A stretch of 64,000 bases of DNA from Bidens hawaiensis (taxonomy: Eukaryota; Streptophyta; Magnoliopsida; Asterales; Asteraceae). Of the stretch, positions 32,746 to 43,211 are shown in pieces. The DNA lies in the NCBI GenBank assembly GCA_021521415.1, contig JAIQDT010014325.1, positions 1 through 64,000 on the forward strand, given 5' to 3'. The notes under the pieces are model-generated. The model was not told where the DNA came from. It worked only from the letters and a program-made list of their open reading frames with translations, and did no database searches. Both the position numbers and the translations under genes were made by a program. Numbering within the stretch: position 1 is the stretch's first letter; the number at the start of each line of letters is the position of its first letter.

Positions 32746-33567
32746 ATGGATCTCTTTGGTCCTGTGAGTGTGCCAAGTATGGGGAAGAAAAGATATTGTC
32801 TTGTGATCATTGATGACTATTCAAGATATACTTGGGTCTATTTCCTAAGTACTAAGGATGAGATTGCTGAGTTGATTAAGGGTTGTGTAACAATGATTGA
32901 GAACAAATTGAATAAGAAAGTGAAGATGATGAGAAGTGACAATGGCACTGAGTTCAAGAATGGAGTTATGCAAGAATTCTGTGAAGTAAAAGGAATACAA
33001 CAACAATTCTCAGCTCCTAGAACTCCTGAACAAAATGGTGTTGCAGAAAGAAGAAATAGAACTTTGATTGAAGCTGCAAGAACCATGTTAGCAGATGCTA
33101 ATCTGCCTATCACTTTCTGTGATGAAGCCATAAATACAACCTGCTATGTTCAGAACAGGGTACTTGTCAACAAAAGGCATAACAAAACTCCATATGAAAT
33201 ATTTCACAACAGAAAGCCTTACATTAAGTTTTTCAAGCCCTTTGAATGCAAATGTTTTCTTCTGAACACAAGGGACTATTTGAACAAGTTTCAAACAAAA
33301 TCCCTGGATTGTTTCTTTGTTGGATATTCTACACACTCAAAAGCTTACAGAGTTTATGTGAAAGACCATTTGAGTGTCATAGAATCATCTGACATTATCT
33401 TTAATGAGAATCAATTCAATACAGTTGATGGTGCAGCATGGCTGTTTAATCATGAAAAATTGATAAGGTCCTTCAAGATTTATCCTGAAGACTTTAATGA
33501 ATCTTTTTACAAGACCAGTGAAATTGAAGAGAAAAAGAAGAAATCATTGGACTTGGAAGAATTATAG
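32746..33567 (+). pseudogene. Sirevirus integrase core
   Basis: 273 codons. The catalytic triad is complete: D2 (MDLFGP), D65 (RSDNGTEF) and E101 (GVAERRNRT), with 35 residues between the last two. Downstream are FWDEA-like and FVGYS segments, then a lysine-rich tail ending at a TAG (33565-33567). Integrase would insert the cDNA into the host chromosome. The domain itself is well kept, but it is cut off from both neighbours by frame changes, so no polyprotein can be made. Confidence 0.88.
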
Positions 33568-34075
33568 AAGAAGGTTGCTAGAAAAGAAAAGGAATATACT
33601 TTTGTGAAGAATTCCTCATGTGACATTGGTGAATATGATCATACTGAGAACAATCAAGACAATCAAGATGTGCAGAATGATCAAGTTCAGAATGAGGGTG
33701 ACACAAGCAACCAAGCAAGTGGGAGAAGAAGTTGCATCTACTGCAAGATTTCAAGATCTATTTAAAAAATTGAATTTAGAAAACAATGATGCATCTACTT
33801 CAGAACAAAATAATGATGAAGCACCTGAATTTCATGATGCAGAAACTGATTTGATCATTGAAGAACCATAGCTCAATGAAACAAATCTTGACACAAATTT
33901 GTCTACAAATATGATTATACAAACTCTTTATGTGGAAAAGAATAATCCTTCTGAAAACATCATTGGAGATTTGCATGAAAGAGTTACAAGAAGTCATTCT
34001 GAAATTGAAAACATCTGTCTTTACTCCTGCTTTCTATCCCAAATAGAGCCAAAGAACATTGCTCAAGCACTAAAA
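33568..34075 (+). pseudogene. Sirevirus linker between integrase and RT, left of the chromovirus insertion
   Basis: Acidic, asparagine- and glutamine-rich linker readable in fragments (NNDEAPEFHDAETDL at 33794-33841). After the shift it runs to IEPKNIAQALK just before 34075. The reading continues at 45867 with DNSWVEAMQEELAQF. TAAAA (34071-34075) is the left copy of the chromovirus target duplication. Confidence 0.75.
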
Positions 34076-35490
34076 TGTGACAATCGTCAATTTCAGGTTA
34101 ACTCCGTTAACTCAACTCCGTCAATTCAAACTTAAAGATCACTGAATCTATAACGCACACCTCATTACATTTAAACTAGGGTTTAAATGACGCTTAACAC
34201 TTACTACATGTGTAGTCTTTCGGGAATTGCACCGAAATGCAAACGAGTTGACGCAAACGATTGGTGAATAAACGAAAAACGTCAAAACAATAATTATGTG
34301 ATAATTATGTGTTATGTGATAACATTGTTATAAACGTTAACTCAATGTGCTAGAACTAGTTAATTAAGCTAGAAAAGTAACATTTGGAAGTTGAGGGACT
34401 AAAGTGTAACATGTTATTATTATTAATAACAATAAACCATAACTCTCTCTTCTCCCTTTCACTCTACCCGATGGCAGCCCTCCCCCCTCCCCTCTCTTGC
34501 GATCGGCATTCACACACTCACATACAAGCAATCTTTCAAGCTTTTGATTGAAGATTAAGGTGCTAGGAAGGTATAAACAACTATCCTATGCATCCTCTAT
34601 GCTTAATTTTCGATTTTCAATGGGTTAATTATAAACCCTAGGTCCGATTTCTATATGTTATTGTGTTCATATGATTTTGTTTGATTTGATGGTGTATGAT
34701 GACGATTTGATAACTAGAATTGATATTGTTACATGTTAATTGTTGTGTCTTTGATTTTGAGATCAAATAAAACCCTAACCATGTATGTATGGTGTAATTG
34801 ATATGCATGGATAGTGGTTATGGTGTTTAGAGTGTTATATGAACGGATTATGATCCATAGATGGTTAATATGTTGAGTTTTGTTGCAAACAGTTTCTGGA
34901 CAGATTGTGTTGTTGATGTTCAATTGACTGTATCTGGGTGTAAATTTGAAAATTGGTTGAGATTATTGATACTACAGTAAACTAGGTTGAGTCTAGTTTC
35001 TAGAGAATATAAATTTGCAATTTTTGGACATGTATAAGTTAACCTTTATGATTTTACAAAAACGTTGTGCAAAGCTGAGTTGTTAGACCTGCTGTTAGGT
35101 TGTTTTGTAAATGTTATATCTCATGAACTACGAGACCAATTGGGTTGGTTCCACTTCTGGAAGTTGACTTGTTGAGTTAGGAACCTAACCCAAGTGGTCT
35201 TGCACTTGTTTGATTTTTCATTTAACAGGAATTTCAAATAACATTCTGTTGCGCATAAATTTGACTATTGTGAGTTTGCTGTGGTAAATCGATCATTGTG
35301 AGAAATATATGTGAAATAAAAATAAAATAAAATATGTTCTGGAAACCTAATACATATATGCTTTTGTGATGATTTTTGGTAAATTAATTGAGATGCTATG
35401 ATCGGTGGAATAGACTAGTTTTACAAGTAGAATTCTGTCGTTAAGAAACTAGTTGCTGAATTTTGTAAAAGTTGCATGAAACATGGTATT

Positions 35491-35690
35491 TGCTAATTAA
35501 TTGTCGTGTTTTGACCAAATTGCCCTTGAAGGGAATGATTGCTAATTAATTGTCGTGTTTTGACCAAATTGCCCTTGAGGGGAATGATTTCTAATTAATT
35601 GTCGTGTTTTGACCAAATTGCCCTTGCGGGGAATAATTGCTAGTTAATTGTTATGTGTTGACCAAATTGCCCTCACGGGGAGTAATTGCT
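35491..35690. repeat. Tandem repeat, about 50 bp x 4, in the chromovirus 5' LTR
   Basis: Four units start near 35491, 35540, 35590 and 35639, each with CTAATTAATTGTCGTGTTTT then GACCAAATTGCCCT. The same four units are at 44641-44840 in the 3' LTR, so they predate this insertion. Confidence 0.9.
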
Positions 35691-35877
35691 AGTGATGTAC
35701 ATTATGAATACATGACACGTAAATAATTGCTCACACATGTAACGTATCACAAATACACTTGTTAAAGTCACACACGATTCACAAACGAAACACGAAACAT
35801 GTTGTGTGCATAGGTATTATGTGCCGAGTCTAGAGACTCGATAATAGTTCCGACACTTAGAAAATCTCCTTGTTGTT

Positions 35878-36455
35878 AGATTCCAACCCCCCAAGTAAAG
35901 AACTGTTACAAATAATGAAGAAACTAGTAGATTTAAATATGAAGCAACATAAAATAAACCAAATTTGATACCGGAATATTCGGTTTGATAACCTGCTACT
36001 AATTCTTCTTCTGCTTCTGGTAAATCAAAGGGTAATCGTTCACACTCGGCTAGGGAAGAAATTAGAAAAACTAGAAACCCTATAGGTTGACGCCACAAAT
36101 TCCATCCCCAAAAACCATATTTTGACTGCGCTTCAACTATATTAACTGTACTTGAACTGTTAGATAATCATAGTAGATGATAACATCACTGTTCCCATCC
36201 CTATTGCAAAACCGTACATGAGATTTTCATCTCATACGGCTCCTCAAAGTCACAAATAAATCCAAGGACCCATCCATTATTCTTTTTCTTGATATGTTTG
36301 TAGGATAGATAGATATAAAATGAAATCCATTGTAGGGTCACCATTAGACACTGGAATTCTGTCTGCTATATATATATTGCTTCTGAATTCATCTTATCTT
36401 TTAATAATTTAAATTCTTCTTTGTTGAGTAATAACTTAATCCTTGAATAAAATGT
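35878..36455 (-). pseudogene. ndhA: Nuclear plastid DNA insert: ndhA exon 2 start and intron end
   Basis: On the minus strand, 36165 to 35878 encodes the plastid NAD(P)H dehydrogenase subunit A segment with [20 protein letters not shown], then [20 protein letters not shown] and [20 protein letters not shown]. Upstream of it, 36243-36210 has the group II intron domain V hairpin (GAGCCGTATGAGATG, then CTCATGTACGGTT), as expected for the ndhA intron just before exon 2. The open frame runs into LTR sequence at both ends of the insert and cannot make the protein. It is absent from the 3' LTR, where about 14 other bases stand in its place. Confidence 0.93.
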
Positions 36456-36913
36456 AGAGAGTTTTTCTGTGACGCGCATCTTGGTGAATTATTTTGGGAA
36501 TACTTCGCAAACAGTGAGTTCACTTACCCCTTTTAAACTGTTTTCAAACGCTTTTCACTTGGGGGAGATAACATACTCCGATAAACGCATTTAAGATTTT
36601 GTTAGTAAATTATATATCACTTGTAAAGGCTAAGTGGCAAACGAAACATTTGAAGTCCTACACATCGAACCGGTTAATATTTGGAATAGCGAGTCACTGT
36701 TGAGTAGTACTACTGGGTTTGACAAACCCCACCCAACGCTAAACTCGACTGGAGGTCGAGTGGGTGTAATCTTGGCTAAACACATAACATGGTCGGGATA
36801 GACCTGGTGGCAAGGCAAATGATAAATAGTCAGCTTCGGTGTCGAACACTTAGTAATACCTGTTTAATAGGCTAGCTACCTATAGATATATAATTGATTT
36901 AACACTATCTGGT

Positions 36914-37003
36914 AACGCAAAACGCTTAACGCAAAACGCTGAACGCAAAACGCTTAACGCAAAACGCTGAACGCAACACGCTGAACGCAACACGCTAAAC
37001 GCT
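36914..37003. repeat. 14-bp tandem repeat, about 6 units
   Basis: Units AACGCAAAACGCTK or AACGCAACACGCTR. The 3' LTR has about three units at 45499-45541, so the array changed length after insertion or was unequal at reverse transcription. Confidence 0.85.
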
Positions 37004-37324
37004 TTATTTTATATAAACTTGTGAACTCACCAACCCAGTGTTGACACTTTTAGTATGTTATTCTCAGGTAGCCGAGGCGGGCGCGCGGTATAGGATCATG
37101 CATTGTTTGAAACGCTTTTGTTTATGCAACCTGATTTTAAACTGTTATTATGGGGTTTTGAGTCGTCCTGCGTGACGCAACTTTTATCTATTTGTTTTTA
37201 CGCTTCCGCACTTAATTTCATTTAAACGTTTTAATGGTTTGATTATAACTAATGATTCCGATCCTGTTAGTTCACACCCTCTGACGGTAAAATTCCGTTA
37301 GTGGATTTTGAGGGTGTGACAGAT

Positions 37325-37336
37325 TGGTATCAGAGC
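37325..37336 (+). promoter_or_regulatory. Chromovirus primer-binding site
   Basis: TGGTATCAGAGC, canonical tRNA-Met site three bases after the 5' LTR. Confidence 0.92.
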
Positions 37337-37403
37337 CATTGGTTATAGCGAACTAGAAATTGCATGCATACTAGACTATAACCGCGACGACCCATTAGTT
37401 ATA

Positions 37404-38210
37404 ATGATACGCACTGCATATGTTTGTGTAGTCTTTGTTATCTTATCTCTTTACCTCTTTCACTCATACGCGCGCATACACGGCTTACCTGTAGGGATGT
37501 CGACGCCACCCTCATCGTCATCCGATCCGATGACTCATGCTCATGGGAAGGAACCGCAGATACCTACCTCATCGCCACCTCGTGTAGTCCCGGAACTCGA
37601 AGCTCCCGCACCGAAGAGGTATCGCTTATCCGGAGGCATGTACGAAAACGAAGTTAGCTGGGATTGGTACCCTAATATGATCAGGCATATGGTCTACCGT
37701 GAACAAGTTTCCCCGCTACCTCACCCGAACCACCCTGCTTACCCCAACACCCTACCACCCATAACCGAACCTGTAGAGCGAGTTCTCGCAGCTGTTGTTT
37801 CTTGTTTGGAGCGTGATGTTGGTTACATGCGCTATACGAGAGCGAACGTATCCGGACTGTTAAAAGATGGAACCGAAACTAAAGAGGAAATTTCCCGCAT
37901 GACAGCAGCAATGAAGGAAATGCAAGAGGCTAGTAATCAACAGATGAAAATTATGAGAAAGATGCAAGCCGAGATGATAGACTTGCAAGAACAACTTCAA
38001 GTAGCAAGGACCCGAACCGAGATAGCTCTAGAGCGTTGCGATGTCTTACAAATGCAAATTGCTCAGAACGCAGCCGAACCTGAGGCAGAGCCTGAGGCAG
38101 AGCCTGAAGAGGAACCTGAAGAAGATCCCGAAGAGGAGCCTGAGGAGGATCCCGAGGAGGAACCTGAAGAAGAACCGGAGGAAGAACCGGCTGAGGAGGA
38201 GGCACACTAA
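37404..38210 (+). CDS. Extra ORF upstream of chromovirus gag: coiled-coil protein with acidic tail
   Basis: 268 codons if read from 37404. The ATG at 37497 (MSTPPSSSSDP) is the more likely start, because the first 31 residues are hydrophobic and read like translated leader. A proline/serine-rich N-terminus is followed by SWDWYPNMIRHMVYREQ, then a predicted coiled coil (about residues 155-220, EISRMTAAMKEMQEASNQQM onward), then about forty residues of EPEEEPEEDP repeats. It is intact, unlike the gag-pol after it. I do not recognise a family. The same position holds degraded coiled-coil ORFs in the gypsy remnants at 18269 and 13303-12799. Role unknown. Confidence 0.7.
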   Translation: MIRTAYVCVVFVILSLYLFHSYARIHGLPVGMSTPPSSSSDPMTHAHGKEPQIPTSSPPRVVPELEAPAPKRYRLSGGMYENEVSWDWYPNMIRHMVYREQVSPLPHPNHPAYPNTLPPITEPVERVLAAVVSCLERDVGYMRYTRANVSGLLKDGTETKEEISRMTAAMKEMQEASNQQMKIMRKMQAEMIDLQEQLQVARTRTEIALERCDVLQMQIAQNAAEPEAEPEAEPEEEPEEDPEEEPEEDPEEEPEEEPEEEPAEEEAH

Positions 38211-38480
38211 GAGGTGTCCTCAGATGACGACATCTAGTGATGATAACACCTAGATGGAGGGGTTGTCTCCATCCAAACTATTATTTTCTATGATTTAAGG
38301 ATTGATTTGAAATACTTTGTAGCGAATACAATGGTTTTAATCATGAATTATTATTTGGATTATTATATGGTTGTGATGTGATGATTGTTTCTTATTTCTT
38401 TCTTACCTATCTTTTTATTACATGTATGGCGTGTTGCATATGAAAGAAAAATTCATGTCTAACATTTTATGCTGTGATTC
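38211..38480 (+). other. Spacer between the extra ORF and gag
   Basis: About 270 bases without a gene, AT-rich, up to the gag ATG at 38481. An independent start for gag would need a second transcript, splicing or reinitiation. Confidence 0.6.
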
Positions 38481-40481
38481 TTGGAAATGGCTGGAAGAAA
38501 CGCTGGACACGGACGTGGTAACATCAACTTGACTGCAGCAGAACTCCAAACTCTGCTGAATGACCACGCGGCGGCCGCTCTAGCCGCACATGTTCAGAAC
38601 CAAGCTGGGGGTCCAATTGGAACGTGTACCTTCAAGAACTACCTTGACTGCAAGCCCAGTACGTTTAAGGGCACTGAGGGAGCTATAGGTTTCCTGCTTT
38701 GGGCTAAGAAGGCCGAATCGGCGTTTGAGATGTGTAATTGTCTCACTGCCAGTAGGGTCAAATTCGCTGCTGGAACACTTGAGGATTCTGCCCTCACTTG
38801 GTGGAATTCGAACGTACAGATTCTTGGATTGGAACTAGCTAACGCGATGAACTAGGAGGAGTTCAAAAACATGATGCCAGAGGAGTACTGTCCGAGAGAG
38901 GAGATTGCAAAGTTGGAGTCAGAATTTTGGTCATTGAAGATGGTGGGTTCAGAAATCGAAGTCTACACTACCCGTTCTCACGAGTTAGCTGTGATGTGTC
39001 CACGGATGGTAGACCCGCCGAGTAAGAGGAATGAAATGTATATTGATGGGTTAGCACCGCATATTCAGGGCATGGTAACGTCTTCCAGACCAGCCACGAT
39101 TCAACAAGCGATTCGGTTAGCTCACAAACTAACGGATCAAGCAGTGACCCAAGGTGCGCTACCACATAGGGGTTCAACCACTAAAGCCCGTGACAACCCG
39201 AGTACTGACAACAACAGCAACAGCAACCCGAGCAGCGGAAAGAGAAAGTTTGATAACACCAGATCCTCATCCTCGAACCCCCCACAGCAGCAACACTACC
39301 GAAAGCCCGAATTCACTCGGAGCTTCAACAATCAGGGTCACAACAACAATAACAACGGTGGCGGGCAGGGTTCGAGCGGATATGCTGGGAAATATCCGAA
39401 GTGCAACAGGTGCAACTATCATCATGTTGGCCCGTGTGACCGTGTCAAGTGTCAGAGATGCGGAAAGATGGGTCACCAAGCAAAGGAATGTAGAGGAGAC
39501 CTTGCGGCAAAGGGTGCTCCTAAACCACCCATGACAACCAAGGGATGTTTTGAGTGTGGACAAGAGGGACATTTTAAGAAGGACTGCCCTAAGCTGAAAC
39601 AGAACGACAACAATGGAGGTAATGGAAGTGGCAGTGGTGGTGGAAACAATGGTAAAGGAAGAGCTTTTGTTATTGGGTCGGGTCAAGCCCGCAATGATCC
39701 GTACGTAGTGACTGGTAAGTTCCCTGTGAACGATTGTTTTGCTTCTGTATTGTTTGACACTAGAGCTGATAGGAGTTTTGTGTCGAAAGCCTTTAGTCAA
39801 CTCATATACCTAACTCTAACCCCGTTAGATGCTAAGTTTCCTGTTGAATTAGCTGACGGTAAGACTATAATAACGACTCATGTACTTGCGGGATGTAAGT
39901 TAAAACTGTCAGGTCATGTCTTTGATATCGACCTTATTCCTTTTACACTTAGTAGTTTCGATGTCGTGGTCGGCATGGACTGGTTATCCGAGAACCGAGC
40001 GGAGATTATATGTCACGACAAGATAGTCCACATTTCTACCCCTTCCGGCGAGATCATTTCGATCCGAGGCGAAAGAAGCGGCATGACCACCAGCGTCATT
40101 ACCCTCATGAAGGCGCAGAAGTATCTACGAAAGGGTCATCCGGCAATTTTGGCGCATATTGTTGAGAAACCCGCGGAGGAGAAGCGAATTGAAGATATAC
40201 CAGTTGTGCGAGATTTTCCGGAAGTTTTCCCGGAGGATTTGCCCGGACTCCATCCTATACGACAAGTCGAATTCCAAATCGAATTGACACCCGGTGCAGC
40301 ACCCATAGCACGAGCCCCGTATCGGCTCGCACCTGCGGAGTTTCAGGAGTTGTCCACCCAGTCGCAAGATTTTTTGGATAAGGGTTTTATCCGACCTAGC
40401 TCATCGCCATGGGGAGCCCCATCTTATTTGTCCGAAAGAAGGACGAGACTTTACGCATGTGCATCGACTACCGGGAGTTGA
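38481..40481 (+). pseudogene. Chromovirus gag and protease, one internal stop and a damaged active site
   Basis: The capsid part (38481-38855) has TFKNYLDCKPSTFKG and then FLLWAKKAESAF. It ends at an in-frame TAG (38853-38855) at a position that is usually tryptophan in this motif (x-EEFK). The same frame goes on to 40481. Counting residues from 38871, cysteine clusters lie at 178-189 and CCHC knuckles at 194-207 and 226-239. The protease active site at 296-298 reads D-T-R where D-T/S-G is needed (codon AGA at 39762-39764). A GMDWL motif and the RT start (PYRLAP) follow, and the frame is lost near 40420-40430 (one base short). Confidence 0.9.
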
Positions 40482-41734
40482 ACAAGGTGACGGTCAAGAA
40501 CCGTTATCCTTTACCCCGAATTGATGATCTGTTTGACCAGCTCCAAGGATCGAGTTACTACTCGAAGATCGATCTGCGGTCTGGTTACCATCAAATAAGA
40601 GTGCGCGAGGAAGATATTTCAAAGACGGCTTTCAGAACATGGTATGGTCACTACGAGTTTTCAGTTATGCCTTTTGGTCTAACCAACGCACCAGCCGTAT
40701 TTATGGATTTCATGAATCGAGTATGCAAGGCGTACCTCGACAAGTTTGTGATTGTGTTTATTGACGATATCCTGGTTTACTCCAAGGACAAGGCTGACCA
40801 TGAGGAACACTTAAGGGTAATTCTGGAATTATTGAAGAACGAACAACTGAATGCTAAACTCTCGAAATGCGAATTTTGGCTTCGCGAGGTTCACTTTTTA
40901 GGACATGTGATCAACGAAAATGGTATCCATGTCGATCCCGGTAAGGTAGAGGCCATCAAAAACTGGCAAGCACCTAAGACCCCGACTGAGGTGCGACAAT
41001 TCCTAGGACTGGCCGGCTACTACCGGCGTTTCATCGAAGGGTTTTCAAAGATTTCTCAACCCCTCACCGCTTTGACTCACAAGGGCACTAAGTACAATTG
41101 GGGTGACGCGCAAGAATCCGATTTTCAACTGCTGAAAACCAAACTCTGTAGCGCCCCTATTCTAGCCCTACCCGAGGGAACGGAGAATTTTGAGGTACAT
41201 TGTGACGCATCGATACAAGGTCTCGGTTGTGTGCTGATGCAACTCGAGAGGGTTATAGCTTATGCCTGTCGACAACTACGGATTCACGAGAAGAACTACA
41301 CGACCCATGATTTGGAACTCGGAGCTGTGGTGTTTCCCCTTAAGATATGGAGGCATTACTTGTACGGTACCAAGTTTACCATTTACACCGACCACAAGAG
41401 TCTCCAGCATATCTACGATCAGAAGGAGCTGAACATGCGACAGCGTGGTTGGGTCGAGCTGCTTAAGGATTATGATTGTGCCATCAAGTACCACCCTGGC
41501 AAGGCCAATGTAGTGGCCGACGCTCTCAGCAGAAAAGAAACAGATAAACCCAGACGAGTGCGAGTATTGCAACTCACGATTCATGTCAGCTTACCCGATC
41601 AGATTCGCGAGGCGCAACTCGAAGCTTTGAAAGATGATAATCTTCCATCAGAACTTATGCGGGGCATGAACAAGCAACTTGAAACCAAAACGGACGGGGT
41701 CCGATATTTTGAGAACCGGATTTGGGTTCCATGA
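40409..41734 (+). pseudogene. Chromovirus reverse transcriptase and RNase H
   Basis: 441 codons. RT motifs are complete: [47 protein letters not shown] and the catalytic FIDD at residues 117-120. The thumb has [11 protein letters not shown]. RNase H shows HCDAS (D266), DLELGAV (E303), TDHKSL (D328) and VVADALS (D371), so all catalytic acids are present. The segment ends at TGA (41732-41734) where the family normally continues without a break into integrase. It would copy the RNA into DNA and degrade the template. It is separated from gag by a frameshift. Confidence 0.93.
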
Positions 41735-41743
41735 TACGGAGAG

Positions 41744-42466
41744 TTGAGAACTCTGGTGATGGACGAAGCACACAAGTCCCGATATTCTATCCACCCTGGC
41801 TCAGATAAAATGTATCATGACATAAAGGCACTTTACTGGTGGCCAAACATGAAAGCCGACATTGCCACCTACGTGAGCAAATGCTTGACTTGTGCCAGAG
41901 TCAAAATAGAATACCAGAAACCATCTGGCCTACTACAACAACCGGAACTTCCTATGTGGAAATGGGAACACATTTCAATGGACTTCATCACGGGATTACC
42001 TAAGACACCGACGGGATGCGATACCATCTGGGTGATCGTTGACCGGTTGACTAAGTCTGCACACTTCTTAGAGATTAAGGAATCGGACAAAATGGAAAGA
42101 CTGACTCGCGTCTACATGAAGGAAGTAGTGTCTAGACACGGAGTGCCTGTCTCCATCATTTCTGATCGAGATTCCCATTTCACTTCGCACTTTTGGAAGT
42201 CACTGCAAAGCGCGCTAGGCACCCGTCTTGATATGAGCACAGCATACCATCCTCAGACGGATGGGCAAAGTGAACGAACTATTCAGACCTTAGAGGACAT
42301 GTTGCGTGCATTTGTGTTGGATTTAGGAAAAAGTTGGGAACCTCACTTACCTTTGGTAGAGTTTTCGTATAATAACAGCTACCACGCAAGTATTAAAGCA
42401 GCGCCGTTTGAAGCCACTGTACGGACGGAAGTGTCGATCACCTCTCTGCTGGGCAGAGGTGGGTGA
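41744..42466 (+). pseudogene. Chromovirus integrase, zinc domain and catalytic core
   Basis: Same frame as the RT segment, after the TGA at 41732. HHCC domain: H10/H17, C47 and C50 (KCLTC). The core triad is D80 (SMDFITGLP), D143 or D141 (SDRDSHF) and E177 (QSERTIQ), with the typical YHPQTDGQ before the glutamate. The frame is lost near 42405-42420 by one extra base, and the reading then ends at 42466. The motif set is that of plant chromoviruses. Integration function is lost in this copy. Confidence 0.92.
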
Positions 42467-43079
42467 CAGCCAAATCACTGGTCCAGAACTAGTACTCGAA
42501 ACTTCGGAAAAGATTGTTCAAATCCGAAACCGCATGGCAGCAGCACGAGATCGCCAAAAGAGTTACGCCGACAAGCGCCGAAAACCTCTCGAATTTCAAG
42601 TGAACGATCAAGTGTTACTCAAAGTCTCACCTTGGAAAGGTGTGGTTCGCTTTGGAAAGCGAAACAAACTCAACCCACGATATGTTGGTCCTTACCGGAT
42701 AACGGAACGCGTTGGTCCGGTGGCGTACCGACTGGACTTACCAGCGGAACTCAGCAGTGTACACAATGTTTTTCACGTATCAAATTTGAAGAAATGCCTA
42801 TCCGATGAAACCCAAGTAGTCCCTTTGGACGAACTGCAAGTTGATGAACAGCTACGCTTCATTGAAGAACCAGTTGAAGTTTTGGATTGGGAAACCAAAA
42901 CACTCAAGCATAGCAAAATTCCAATTGTTAAGGTTCGTTGGAACTCGAGACGTGGACCGGAGTTCACGTGGGAACGCGAGGATCAAATGATGAAAAAGTA
43001 TCCTCACCTTTTTGAAAGGCTGACCAAACACCGGAAACCGCGAAACCCGTCAAACCGTCAGAAATCACCGGAGGTATGA
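42408..43079 (+). pseudogene. Chromovirus integrase C-terminus with chromodomain-like tail
   Basis: After the frame change, [18 protein letters not shown] continues integrase. Next are [30 protein letters not shown], and [20 protein letters not shown] (the GPY/F module). The last about 60 codons ([12 protein letters not shown], then IPIVKVRWN, then [19 protein letters not shown]) match the divergent chromodomain of Tekay-type chromoviruses. It is thought to guide integration to heterochromatin. The 3' end is intact to a natural stop at 43077. Confidence 0.9.
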
Positions 43080-43084
43080 ACTAA

Positions 43085-43211
43085 ATTTCGGGACGAAATT
43101 TCTTTCTACTAGGGGATGATATGACAAACTGAAAATTTTTCTTACTTTTTCAGACACTCATCACGACTTGACCCAAATTTTCGGGACGAAAATTCTTTAA
43201 CATGGGAATGA
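43085..43211 (+). promoter_or_regulatory. 3' untranslated part with duplicated polypurine-type modules
   Basis: Two similar modules follow the stop: TTTCGGGACGAAATTTCTTT, then AGGGGATGATATGACA (43086-43126), and TTTTCGGGACGAAAATTCTT, then GGGAATGATGTGACA (43178-43217). The second abuts the LTR start, so the purine run ATGGGAATGA (about 43202-43211) is the working tract. The first looks like an old tract plus the first bases of an LTR. Confidence 0.75.

Larger units (their letters stand above)
34076..37321 (+). repeat. Chromovirus 5' LTR, interrupted by plastid DNA
   Basis: 3246 bp, nearly 600 longer than the 3' LTR. The excess is explained by the plastid ndhA fragment (35878-36455) and a longer 14-bp repeat array (36914-37003). 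It contains four tandem units of about 50 bp at 35491-35690 (CTAATTAATTGTCGTGTTTT, then GACCAAATTGCCCTTG). The small ORF at 36630-36818 on the minus strand recurs in the other LTR and is not a gene. Confidence 0.92.

Noticed and set aside
35817..36098. A functional NADH dehydrogenase gene on the minus strand
   Set aside because: Only part of ndhA exon 2 and intron end is present, it runs into LTR sequence, and it sits inside a retrotransposon. It is a nuclear copy of plastid DNA. The wording ([17 protein letters not shown]) fits plastid ndhA, not mitochondrial nad1.
36630..36818. 62-codon minus-strand ORF repeated at 45214-45402
   Set aside because: Part of the chromovirus LTR, identical in both copies because of LTR identity.
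39267..39800. 177-codon minus-strand ORF
   Set aside because: Antisense of the chromovirus gag zinc-knuckle region.
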